DNA of 13,899 nt, taken from positions 3,828,536 through 3,842,434 of the forward strand of contig CP070700.1 of the NCBI GenBank assembly GCA_020349865.1, written 5' to 3'. Positions 1-6,425 of this stretch are shown in pieces. This DNA is from Desulfobacteraceae bacterium (GTDB lineage Bacteria > Desulfobacterota > DSM-4660 > Desulfatiglandales > Desulfatiglandaceae). Below the pieces are notes generated by a model that saw only the letters and a program-made list of their open reading frames with translations, did no database searches and had not been told where the DNA came from. The translations under genes and the position numbers were made by a program. The first letter of the stretch is position 1; the number at the start of each line of letters is the position of its first letter.

Positions 1-682
1 CCTGTTCCTGATCCTGTTCCGGGGGGATTTGGACGGCATCTTCCTGGAATTCAGGGGTTTCCAAAACCTGTTCATCTTCAATCCTTTTTTCAAGGACACG
101 TGTAATATCTTCGGGTATTACAACACTATCCAATATATCTTCTTCTTCAATTTCATTTTCCAGGGATTGCTCTGTGTCTTCGGTGGTCTGCGGTGTTTCC
201 ATCACCAATTCTTCTTCAATCTTTTTCTCTTCCAACCGAAGAGATTCCCCAACAGTTTTTTCTGCTTCAGTCACTGCTTCTCCTGGAAATGGTCTTATCT
301 TCTCCAAAAGATCCAGTGCATTCTGATCATCCGGTTTGTGAGCGAGATATCGGTTCAGCGCCTTGAGCGCCTCATCGGCCTTTTGCTGTTTGCTAAAGAT
401 TTGGGCCTGAAGCTTATATGCCGAAATCAAATCAGTGAGGCGTGAGGTAACTCTGGCAAGTTCTGTTTCCGCAAGACCCATAAAGCCCAACTCCAGGTAG
501 GACTCGGCCAAAAGGGTGCGCAGGCGCAGGTCATCAGGATAGAGACTCAAGGCCTTCTGGCATTCCTGGATAACCTCGCTGAACCGCCCCTCTTCCTTCA
601 TCTTTGTGAGGACCAGAAAAAGCGTGCCCTGTGACGGTCCATAGCCTAAGATTTCCCCTAAAAAATCATTTGATTTTCTCAT
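1..682 (-). CDS. TPR-type repeat protein with acidic tail, C-terminus beyond window
   Basis: The reading frame is open from an ATG at 682 down to the window edge, giving 227 visible residues. Residues about 20-121 form three helix-turn-helix units of roughly 34 residues with TPR spacing, including segments such as KALSLYPDD and LLAESYLELG. From about residue 134 the chain becomes a low-complexity Glu/Gln/Pro-rich linker that runs off the edge. TPRs usually mediate protein-protein contacts. The start was chosen because AAAGGGAGGT lies just upstream of the ATG at 682; an in-frame GTG sits directly before it. The first codons overlap the end of the ftsB-like gene by 17 bases, so translation is probably coupled, and this is the fourth gene of the exbB operon. 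What lies beyond the linker, for example a TonB-like or peptidoglycan-binding domain, cannot be seen. A TPR envelope or adaptor protein is the safest call; the exact role is unknown. Confidence 0.75.
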   Translation of the reverse strand, partial: MRKSNDFLGEILGYGPSQGTLFLVLTKMKEEGRFSEVIQECQKALSLYPDDLRLRTLLAESYLELGFMGLAETELARVTSRLTDLISAYKLQAQIFSKQQKADEALKALNRYLAHKPDDQNALDLLEKIRPFPGEAVTEAEKTVGESLRLEEKKIEEELVMETPQTTEDTEQSLENEIEEEDILDSVVIPEDITRVLEKRIEDEQVLETPEFQEDAVQIPPEQDQEQ

Positions 683-1058
683 CACCCAGTACCTCCCTTT
701 TGGACCTCTTGTCTTCAATAGGTTTGGTCTCTGGTTGTATTGTTTTCACAGCATTACTGCGAGTGTTATCGTTGTCAAACCGGTAAACGATCTCGTTTTG
801 TTTAACAAAATTAAACTCTTTTCTCGCAACCGATTCCACATATTTCATGTCCGTACGAAGACGGCGTATCTCCTCAAGCATGGCCTGATTTTCCTCCGCC
901 AGCTGGCGAATCGTATCAACATAGGCCTGTCGCTCCATTTCTTTGCGGTAAAGTTGAACAAGCCCATGGTTACCAAATCCCAGCCAGGCCAGAAGGGGGC
1001 CAAAGAAACATAGGAAAACCAATGCAAATTTCCAGAGTCTTCTCTTTTTAGGGCTCAA
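666..1058 (-). CDS. FtsB/DivIC-like septum formation initiator protein
   Basis: This encodes a small bitopic membrane protein of 130 residues. It has a basic N-terminus (SPKKRRLWK), one membrane helix at about 10-28, a coiled coil at about 36-75 (for example LAEENQAMLEEIRRL), and then the family-typical stretch VARKEFNFVKQNEIVYRF, which matches the FtsB/DivIC pattern of ARKE..xVKxxEIVYRF. A polar tail of about 35 residues follows. Family members join FtsL and FtsQ/DivIB in the divisome. I place the start at TTG 1058, one base after the exbD stop, with AAGAAGG upstream at about 8 bases. A longer frame from an ATG at 1154 would overlap exbD by 95 bases and adds no family-like sequence. The next ATG would remove the membrane helix. 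Location between exbD and a TPR gene is unusual for a division gene, so this may be a paralogue serving the ExbBD complex. Family assignment is firm; function in division is inferred. Confidence 0.85.
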   Translation of the reverse strand: MSPKKRRLWKFALVFLCFFGPLLAWLGFGNHGLVQLYRKEMERQAYVDTIRQLAEENQAMLEEIRRLRTDMKYVESVARKEFNFVKQNEIVYRFDNDNTRSNAVKTIQPETKPIEDKRSKREVLGDEKIK

Positions 1059-1059
1059 C

Positions 1060-1476
1060 TTAGAATACCTTCTTGGGTTCCCAATTTGCGGCAATAATAA
1101 TGGAAAGCACACCGGCTGTTTTGGCAAGGTCCATAACTTGAACCACTTTACCATGCGTTACGTCTTTATCGGCCTCCAAAAGAAGGTGAACCAGGCCTTC
1201 CTTCTCCACTAAAGCTTTTAGTTCAACGCTGAGGGTTTTGAGATCGATTTTTTCTCCCTTATGGTATGTGCGGCCCTCTTTATCGATTATAAGTGTAATT
1301 CTTTCGCCGTCTTTATTGAATACCTTCTGCGTCACCTTGGGCAGTTTTATGGAAACGCCGGAAGCCACATTAAAATGAGAAGTAACCATAAAAAAAATTA
1401 GAAGTAAAAATACTATATCAATCAGCGGCGTAATACCCAGCCTCGGCTCTTCATCCTTTACTTTCTTGAATCGCAT
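1060..1476 (-). CDS. exbD: ExbD/TolR-family biopolymer transport protein
   Basis: ExbD/TolR proteins pair with ExbB/TolQ to turn the proton gradient into mechanical work on an outer-membrane or envelope partner. The protein has 138 residues, the usual length. It has a short cytoplasmic N-terminus, one membrane helix at about 15-35 (ITPLIDIVFLLLIFFMVTS) with the essential membrane aspartate at D20, and a periplasmic domain from about residue 40 to the end with the expected pattern (IKLPK near 44-48, ADKDVTHGKVVQVMDLAK near 102-119). The ATG lies 8 bases after the exbB stop. There is no strong Shine-Dalgarno sequence, so coupling to exbB translation is likely. It cannot be told from sequence alone whether the partner is TonB, a Tol-like system or a gliding/adventurous-motility-type motor; no TonB gene is in view. 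Confidence 0.93.
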   Translation of the reverse strand: MRFKKVKDEEPRLGITPLIDIVFLLLIFFMVTSHFNVASGVSIKLPKVTQKVFNKDGERITLIIDKEGRTYHKGEKIDLKTLSVELKALVEKEGLVHLLLEADKDVTHGKVVQVMDLAKTAGVLSIIIAANWEPKKVF

Positions 1477-1484
1477 AAATCACA

Positions 1485-2099
1485 CTACTTTGCCTTGCTG
1501 TAGTTATCCATAAGCTCTACCAGCTTGATGGAGTTCTCTTCCATTTCAAAAATGAGGGCACTGGCTTTATCTTTCAAAAAGCGATAGCATACTAAGGTCG
1601 GTATGGCAATACATAGACCGGTTGCCGTAGTGATAAGAGCCTCGGCAATTCCCCCGGCCAGGGGAGCTGGATTACCAATACCCTGCAATGAGATGGCATT
1701 AAATGTCTTGATCATTCCCGAAACCGTTCCTAAAAGCCCCAGCAGAGGCGTCAGGTTGGCGATGGTGGATAAAATAGCAACGTTTTTTTCGAGTGCCGTT
1801 GCCTCCCTGCTCCCTCTCTCCTCAATGGCCTCTTTGACAAGCCACATTCCCTTTTGTGTGCTTTTCAAGCCAGCCAGAAAAATCCTCGCGATGGATGACA
1901 TATCATTTTGGCACAAAAAAATTGCTTCTGATATTTTTTGCTTTTTTAGCAGTTCTTCCACGTTGCGGATAAATTCCAGAGGGATAATGTGCTTTCTCCT
2001 CAGAACCCACAAGCGCTCAAAAAAAATGGCCAGCGCCACAATGGAGCAAAATATAATCGGGTACATGAAAATCCCGCCCTTGACAATCAAATCAAACAT
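1485..2099 (-). CDS. exbB: ExbB/TolQ/MotA-family proton channel protein
   Basis: This is the channel-forming partner of ExbD in the inner membrane. The protein has 204 residues with the standard three membrane helices at about 9-28, 107-130 and 150-172. The long cytoplasmic loop between helices 1 and 2 and the conserved segments NLTPLLGLLGTVSGMI (helix 2) and GGIAEALITTATGLCIAIP (helix 3) are diagnostic of the MotA/TolQ/ExbB proton channel domain. The threonines in the TTATG segment are where the family lines its proton path. The ATG at 2099 is preceded by GGAGGT about 4 bases away. It is the first gene of the minus-strand operon, and an operator-like dyad with Fur-box resemblance lies 70-84 bases upstream. 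TolQ is the main alternative name; no TolA, TolB or Pal gene is visible to support that. Confidence 0.93.
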   Translation of the reverse strand: MFDLIVKGGIFMYPIIFCSIVALAIFFERLWVLRRKHIIPLEFIRNVEELLKKQKISEAIFLCQNDMSSIARIFLAGLKSTQKGMWLVKEAIEERGSREATALEKNVAILSTIANLTPLLGLLGTVSGMIKTFNAISLQGIGNPAPLAGGIAEALITTATGLCIAIPTLVCYRFLKDKASALIFEMEENSIKLVELMDNYSKAK

Positions 2100-2160
2100 G
2101 ATACCTCCAAGACTACAACCTTCTTCTTTCCTAATAACATATCTTTTAATGCATAAGAAA

Positions 2161-2190
2161 GTGAAAAATGATAATGTTCATTAATTTCAC
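2161..2190 (-). promoter_or_regulatory. Operator-like dyad upstream of exbB, candidate Fur box
   Basis: GTGAAA at 2161 mirrors TTTCAC ending at 2190, and the inner arms AATGA and TCATT continue the dyad with a 2-base bulge. Its centre, TGATAATGTTCATTA at 2169-2183, matches the 7-1-7 Fur model TGATAATnATTATCA at 11 of 14 defined positions. exbB/exbD genes are often iron-regulated. A weak minus-strand promoter (TTCACT, 18 bases, TATGTT) begins inside the dyad and points to exbB. Binding is inferred. Confidence 0.4.
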
Positions 2191-2239
2191 CTTTTCTTTA
2201 AAAACTAATAGGGAAATAACCGACATACTAATCTCACAC

Positions 2240-2268
2240 TTGACACTCAATTGATTATTGCAAATAAT
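2240..2268 (+). promoter_or_regulatory. Strong sigma70-type promoter pointing into the MITE-like element
   Basis: TTGACA (2240-2245) and AATAAT (2263-2268) are separated by 17 bases, which gives a consensus -35 and a five-of-six -10 box. The next plus-strand gene is the DUF6178 gene at 2933. The stretch between is filled mostly by two repeat elements, so this may be that gene's original promoter, now pushed away. Activity is inferred. Confidence 0.55.
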
Positions 2269-2275
2269 ATAAAAG

Positions 2276-2572
2276 GTAACATTTTAGCGCTTTGAAAATA
2301 GTGCAAAAAGGGCCGTGGATATCTCTTTCAGAAGGGCCGCAAAAACCTGCCTCATTCCATCGAACGGCAGATTAGCCTTAAAACTCAACCCAGGACAGCT
2401 CCATAAGACAGACTCCTTTGCAACAGTAGCCTTCTCTGCCTGCTTCACTCCTCTGTTCAAGGCCAAGGGGGCGTTCGACGAGCTTTGAAGAATTTGTGTT
2501 GCGGACCTTCTGAAAGAGATATCCACGGTCCTATAATCCAATGATAATTTTTTCAAAGCGCTAAGCTGTTAC
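2276..2572. repeat. MITE-like inverted-repeat element, long copy
   Basis: The 297-bp element starts with GTAACA-2nt-TTAGCGCTTTGAAAA and ends with the reverse complement of the same pattern. Inside it, a second pair of arms at 2310-2342 and 2499-2531 matches at 31 of 33 positions when one is reverse-complemented (core GTGGATATCTCTTTCAGAAG). A third short pair, TCGAACG near 2358 and CGTTCGA near 2472, continues the symmetry. The two outer arms differ after the first 15 bases (AGTGCAAAAAG on one side, ATCATTGGATTAT on the other), so the element has an orientation. A minus-strand frame of 90 codons lies at 2284-2556, but it begins and ends within the terminal repeats and is probably not a gene. 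No clear target duplication was found. A shorter copy occurs at 8517-8594. Confidence 0.8.
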
Positions 2573-2630
2573 TATAAATATTTTTTGTTGTGAGATCAAC
2601 TTCACACGCACCTATTGGCTGAGCTTTGAG

Positions 2631-2646
2631 GGGGGCTTAAGGCCCC
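2631..2646. repeat. Short GC-rich near-palindrome
   Basis: GGGGGCTTAAGGCCCC is self-complementary except at its fifth position and its mirror partner. It lies in the spacer between the MITE-like element and the next repeat. No T-tract follows on either strand, so a terminator role is doubtful. Nothing else recognisable is seen in 2573-2673. Confidence 0.4.
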
Positions 2647-2673
2647 TGGTTCGTGCCTTTAGGTTTTAAGTTT

Positions 2674-2903
2674 GACGGCTTCGCAAAAAGTCCATCTGCC
2701 GGTCGACATGCTCACGGCCCTGAGCATACCCGAAGGGCCATTCGACATGCTCATGGCCCTGAGCATAATCGAAGGGCTGCGTTGCGCTTCACCTTTAGTC
2801 ATTCCGACGTACTGCAAGTACGCCTCATTCCTAAAGATTCGCGCGCCTTGCATCTGGAGCTTTTTACTGTGCCGTCTCTTTCATGACTTTTTACGAACTC
2901 ATC
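2674..2903. repeat. Palindromic repeat element (nested-stem type), interrupted by a tandem repeat
   Basis: Imperfect terminal inverted repeats are visible: GACGGCTTCGCAAAAAGTC at 2674 and, reverse-complemented, GATGAGTTCGTAAAAAGTC ending at 2903, matching at 15 of 19 positions. A middle stem is formed by CTTTAG (2793-2798) and CTAAAG (2831-2836). Within it is a perfect 6-bp hairpin, CGTACT-GCA-AGTACG (2808-2822), flanked by CATTCC on both sides. Positions 2700-2780 appear to be an insertion, since removing them rejoins ATCTGC with GTTGCGCTTC, as in the related element at the right end of the window. Repeats of this general look are, from memory, common between genes in sulfate-reducing deltaproteobacteria. 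No coding potential is supported. Confidence 0.65.
2703..2780. repeat. Two tandem 39-bp units with hairpin potential
   Basis: Units at 2703-2741 and 2742-2780 match at 33 of 39 positions. Each holds ATGCTCA...TGAGCAT, a 7-bp stem around a 6-base loop, and also an alternative pairing of GGCCC with GGGCC. The shared core resembles the widespread TCGACA-GCTCA-GGGC type of short intergenic repeat. CTGC stands on both sides of the block (2696-2699 and 2777-2780), which could be a 4-bp duplication made on insertion. Confidence 0.7.
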
Positions 2904-2932
2904 AAGTTTTAGTGGGGATATGGAAATTGAAC

Positions 2933-4657
2933 ATGAAAGTAAATAAGAGGACTCGGAATGTAAAGGATCAAAAGCTGATCTCCCGTTATGATGGATCTCT
3001 GTTGAAGCGGATTTCTTCCCTTTCCGGAAAAGAAATCCTGGATCGAATCCTCGAACAAGAAGATCCTCGATCCCTGATCCAACAATTGCCTCATGGGGAT
3101 TTTTTCTGGCTTGTAAAAAAGGTGGGTGATAATGACTGCCTCCCTTTGCTTGAGTGGGCTTCAGAAGATCAGTGGCAGTATCTCCTTGATCTCGAACTCT
3201 GGCAAAAAGACCGTTTCCAGATAGATTGCGCTTCACGGTGGATAGGAAAACTTCAGCAGGCCGATATCAAGAGACTCGTTCGGTGGTTTTTTGGAAAAGG
3301 GCAGGCGATTGCATATTGTTATTTCTTCCGTAGCATTCAGGTCATGGCAAAGCAAGAGGACGAGGCCCATGATCTTCCAGACGATTTTTTTACCCTCGAT
3401 GGTATTTTTTATGTCAGAACCCTCGATAAAGAGCACAGAGAGACTATTGAGAATATTCTCCGTACAATGTCAGATGAGGACCTTGACCGTTGCCACACCT
3501 TTCTTTTGGGGCTTTCTGGAGTTCTTCCGGCAGAACTGGAAGAAGACATGTACCGGCTGAAAAATGTTCGCCTGGCCGAACATGGCTTTCTCCCGTTTGA
3601 AGAGGCATTATCTGTTTATGCTCCCCTGGGACCTGAGAATTTAACATATGAGAAACCTGTTGAAATGGTCAATGATACCCCTTTGGACGAGGAGATCCGT
3701 GAATTGGCCCCTATTGCTCCACTCGTTCATGCAGAAGGCCAGAACCTATGGACCGCTGTTAGCTCCAGAATTACCGATAATCAGTTTTTGAACAGAGTTC
3801 GGCTTGAATTTGGAGGTCTTTGTAACCAGATCTTTTCGGCTGATGGTGAATTGAACAACGAGTTGGAGGCCTTAATCAAGACATGTCAAAAGGCAGCAGG
3901 GTATTTGAATTTGGCCCTTGAGAAGTTATGCGGGTCAGACATTTCTTCGGCCGAGAAGCTCGTAAGGAAAAATTCTCTGGTGTCTATTTTCCGCGTGGGT
4001 TTCGGACTGGCGCTTGGGCAAAAATGGGAGACTGAACGCTGGTTAAAGAACAGCTGGTTCAATGGCCAGGGCCTTGATTTCAATTTCTGGGGCCATGACT
4101 GGGGTGAGAGGCTTGCGGGTTTGGTGGCAACCAAACCCAGCCTTTATGTTGGCTATGAAGGGGGTGAGGAATACAGGGATTTTGAGAAGCTATCAGAACT
4201 CGAGGACTGCAATAGGATCCTCAATCGGGTGATGGTTTTGGACACGCTACTGGCGCGATTGGCAGAACTTTATCCTCTGCATACAAAGATAATCGTGGAC
4301 TCCCGGTTATCATTTCATCCACTTCTTTTCAACCTTTTTGCCCGGAAGCTGCTGAAACTGGAACCGGGTCTTTCAGGTATTTCCCATCGTCAGGCAAGGA
4401 AATTCATTGGCAACCTCAGGGCGGGAGACAAAAAGCCGCCGTACAAGATGTCCGCTTTTGAAGAAATATTTATCAGAGATATTATGGCATATGCTGAAGG
4501 TCTTGAGCCCGGGCCTGTGGGAATTCTGAAAGATACTTTAAGCCTGTTATGGCGAGAATTTTACGAGGAGTATGAATGGGTGCCGTTGGAGGATCTGGAT
4601 GATAAATTTCAAAGATTCCTTTGGATCATACCTTCTCCTGGAGTTCCTGCTCGGTGA
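2933..4657 (+). CDS. DUF6178 family protein
   Basis: The protein has 574 residues, is soluble and mostly helical, with no signal peptide or membrane segment. The opening region (about 20-90) carries the segments I associate with the deltaproteobacterial DUF6178 family: helices with ILDRILEQEDPRSLIQQLP, then LLEWASEDQWQYLLDLELW. A Trp/Gly-rich stretch near 370-390 (FNFWGHDWGERLAG) is distinctive. No catalytic or metal-binding motif can be named, and the function of the family is unknown. The frame is open upstream to 2672, but that part is repeat DNA, so the start is set at ATG 2933. Its Shine-Dalgarno is poor (GGA 8 bases upstream); a TTG at 2927 with GGGGA at 8 bases is a real alternative. 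It stands alone, convergent with the ABC operon, and a hairpin terminator follows. The nearest strong promoter is about 660 bases upstream. Confidence 0.8.
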   Translation: MKVNKRTRNVKDQKLISRYDGSLLKRISSLSGKEILDRILEQEDPRSLIQQLPHGDFFWLVKKVGDNDCLPLLEWASEDQWQYLLDLELWQKDRFQIDCASRWIGKLQQADIKRLVRWFFGKGQAIAYCYFFRSIQVMAKQEDEAHDLPDDFFTLDGIFYVRTLDKEHRETIENILRTMSDEDLDRCHTFLLGLSGVLPAELEEDMYRLKNVRLAEHGFLPFEEALSVYAPLGPENLTYEKPVEMVNDTPLDEEIRELAPIAPLVHAEGQNLWTAVSSRITDNQFLNRVRLEFGGLCNQIFSADGELNNELEALIKTCQKAAGYLNLALEKLCGSDISSAEKLVRKNSLVSIFRVGFGLALGQKWETERWLKNSWFNGQGLDFNFWGHDWGERLAGLVATKPSLYVGYEGGEEYRDFEKLSELEDCNRILNRVMVLDTLLARLAELYPLHTKIIVDSRLSFHPLLFNLFARKLLKLEPGLSGISHRQARKFIGNLRAGDKKPPYKMSAFEEIFIRDIMAYAEGLEPGPVGILKDTLSLLWREFYEEYEWVPLEDLDDKFQRFLWIIPSPGVPAR

Positions 4658-4669
4658 AACATGCCATTG

Positions 4670-4700
4670 CCTTCTTTCCCCCTTAGAGAGAAGGTCTTTT
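4670..4700 (+). terminator. Rho-independent terminator after the DUF6178 gene
   Basis: CCTTCTTTC (4670-4678) pairs with GAGAGAAGG (4686-4694) to give a 9-bp stem with one wobble and a 7-base loop, followed by TCTTTT. It lies 12 bases after the stop codon at 4657. The opposite strand has no T-tract after the stem, so it probably serves the plus strand only. Confidence 0.65.
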
Positions 4701-4709
4701 CCTCCTCAT

Positions 4710-5669
4710 TTATGTCCTGATCTCCTGTACCATAAATACAGCATACGAGATGGCAAAACAGATAAGCGTAATGGCAATAAGGGCTGTCATATGCGGGAAG
4801 ACAACGATAATACTCTGGCCCAAGGGAAGCGGATTTTGAAAGCGCGCCGACAAAAGCTCTTCCATAGGACCCATTAAGACAATGGAACGTGTGGTTTTCC
4901 GCATGGGGTCAATAAGTGTCTTGGTGGCCTCGGAATAGAGAACCATGGGGGAGCAGAGCGAAACCATTTCCTTTATCCGGATGTTTTTAATGACCATTTC
5001 GGGATTTGGTTCCCTTTGCCTGTCTACAGGTGCTACAGAATCTGCCACAACACTGGCTCCGAGGGAAACAAAGAACGAGAGGAAGATCCAAAGTGCAACC
5101 GATGCCAATGCAGACGTGGCGATACTCTTAAAGGAGATGGAAAACAGGATGGAAATCCCAAGCCAGAACGAAATATAAAAGATACTGATGATCAGATAAA
5201 GAAGAAGGCGCCAGATTTCCTCGATCCCCGGAACAAGGCCTACAAGCGTGAGGCCAAGGCCGGAAATGATCAAAATTATGGCGAGCAGCATAATGGTAAT
5301 TGTGGTTACACCCGCCAGGAACTTCCCGTTGATTACCGCGTCACGGTAAATTGGTTGCGATATCAGTTTAATAAGGGTTCCATGGGCCCTTTCACGGTTG
5401 ATGGAATCAAAGGCCAGGACCAGGCCGATAAGGGGGCCAAAGAAGGCTACGAACTGTACCATTGAAAAGAGCGCGCCCGTTGTGCTGAAGAGCATGAGAA
5501 AGGGGAATCTCGTGTTGGAAAGGGCTTCCAGGTTTTCTTTCATATGCATCCCCGCCATATAGCTGGTAATAAAGCTGACCATAGCAATCAGGGCGAAGAC
5601 GATTACAAACCGATAGCTACTGAAATGATCGCAAAGTTCCTTTTTAAAGACAGCATAGAGACCCTGCAT
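4710..5669 (-). CDS. ABC-2 type transporter permease, NosY-like
   Basis: This is the membrane subunit of an ABC exporter, 319 residues. Membrane segments are seen at about 21-40, 68-88, 117-145, 153-177, 182-208 and 287-313. The loop at 91-107 (NRERAHGTLIKLISQPI) is the typical coupling segment of NosY-like ABC-2 permeases. A polar loop at about 210-280 separates the last two helices. AGGAGG at 5682-5677 sits only one base before an ATG at 5675 but seven before the ATG at 5669, so I prefer 5669. The 5675 start would overlap the ATPase stop as ATGA, which is also a common coupling layout. It is the last gene of the NEW3-ATPase-permease operon and converges on the DUF6178 gene. The substrate is unknown; NosY itself works with NosD and NosF in copper-site maturation, but no nos genes are present here. 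Confidence 0.88.
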   Translation of the reverse strand: MQGLYAVFKKELCDHFSSYRFVIVFALIAMVSFITSYMAGMHMKENLEALSNTRFPFLMLFSTTGALFSMVQFVAFFGPLIGLVLAFDSINRERAHGTLIKLISQPIYRDAVINGKFLAGVTTITIMLLAIILIISGLGLTLVGLVPGIEEIWRLLLYLIISIFYISFWLGISILFSISFKSIATSALASVALWIFLSFFVSLGASVVADSVAPVDRQREPNPEMVIKNIRIKEMVSLCSPMVLYSEATKTLIDPMRKTTRSIVLMGPMEELLSARFQNPLPLGQSIIVVFPHMTALIAITLICFAISYAVFMVQEIRT

Positions 5670-5671
5670 GT

Positions 5672-6424
5672 TCATACCTCCTGGAAATACTTCATATAGA
5701 TCTCTTCCAACGAATATTTCTTATCACCTACCCCGAACTTTTCCTTTGCCAGAGATTCAATGGAGCCCACAGCAACCATCTTTCCCTGTATCATTATTCC
5801 CACACGGTGGGATATCTTTTGTACCTGGTAAAGGTTGTGCGATGAGAGCAGGACAGTGATTCCTCTGTCATGGTTCAATGATTGGATAAACTCCATCAAC
5901 CGCAGTGCACCATCAGGGTCAAGACCAATGGTAGGTTCGTCAAGGAAGATCACCTTGGGGTCTTTGATAAGGACCTCTGCGAAGCCTAAACGCTGCTTCA
6001 TTCCCCGTGAGAATGCACCTACCTTTTTTCGCGCATCCTGTTTAAGCCCTACCAGCTCCAGGAGTTCATCAATTTTCGATGATGCCTCATCCCTTTGAAT
6101 GCCGTTCAGGCTGGCCACATATTCCAGGCTTTGAACAGCGTCAAGATCTCCATAAAAGCCGACATTTTCAGGAAGGTAGCCTACAATACACTTCACCTCT
6201 CTCGCCTTTCGCAAAGGGTCGAGCCCGCAGACCTTTGCGGAACCCGCTGATGGTTGACTCAGACCCAGCAGCATCAGAAGCGTGGTGGTTTTGCCAGCAC
6301 CGTTTGGGCCCAAGAATCCGAAAACCTCACCTTCGGCTACCTTAAAGTTGAGGCTTTCCACAGCTGCCTGATGATTGTAATGCTTGGTGAGATTAGTGGT
6401 TTCGATTATCGTTTGGGCTTCCAT
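5672..6424 (-). CDS. ABC transporter ATP-binding protein, NosF-like
   Basis: The nucleotide-binding subunit has 250 residues. Walker A is GPNGAGKTT at 39-47, the Q-loop region reads GYLPEN at 82-87 with Glu where Gln is usual (as in NosF-type proteins), the signature is FSRGMKQRLG at 138-147 in place of LSGGQ, Walker B is VIFLDEP at 158-164, the D-loop GLDP is at 167-170 and the switch histidine is H196. All parts needed for ATP hydrolysis are present. The variant signature and Q-loop are normal for ABC-2 exporters. ATG 6424 is one base after the stop of the NEW3 gene, with GGGAAGG upstream. It overlaps or abuts the permease, with which it surely forms a complex. Confidence 0.93.
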   Translation of the reverse strand: MEAQTIIETTNLTKHYNHQAAVESLNFKVAEGEVFGFLGPNGAGKTTTLLMLLGLSQPSAGSAKVCGLDPLRKAREVKCIVGYLPENVGFYGDLDAVQSLEYVASLNGIQRDEASSKIDELLELVGLKQDARKKVGAFSRGMKQRLGFAEVLIKDPKVIFLDEPTIGLDPDGALRLMEFIQSLNHDRGITVLLSSHNLYQVQKISHRVGIMIQGKMVAVGSIESLAKEKFGVGDKKYSLEEIYMKYFQEV

Positions 6425-6425
6425 T

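Noticed and set aside
29..445. Plus-strand frame of 138 codons rich in Phe
   Set aside because: It is the antisense of the TPR gene's Glu/Lys-rich coding sequence, where the reverse of GAA/AAG codons gives Phe/Leu runs; the minus strand has a ribosome site, TPR pattern and operon context.
1059..1154. Longer N-terminus for the ftsB-like gene starting at ATG 1154
   Set aside because: It would overlap exbD by 95 bases and adds sequence not seen in FtsB/DivIC; the TTG at 1058 has a ribosome site and keeps the membrane helix.
2284..2556. A 90-codon minus-strand frame starting MKKLSLDYRT
   Set aside because: It starts and stops inside the terminal inverted repeats, its sequence is dictated by the palindromic arms, and no ribosome site or family resemblance was seen. 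It cannot be fully excluded as an element-encoded peptide.
2262..2580. Target-site duplication TATAAA flanking the MITE-like element
   Set aside because: TATAAA occurs near both ends but at different distances from the terminal repeats (2 bases on the left, 0 on the right), so it is probably chance in AT-rich DNA.
2703..2780. Possible CRISPR-like tandem repeat
   Set aside because: Only two units stand directly head to tail without spacers, and no cas genes are near.
2672..2932. Upstream extension of the DUF6178 frame
   Set aside because: These 87 codons run through the palindromic element and its tandem repeat; the family-like sequence starts only after 2933.
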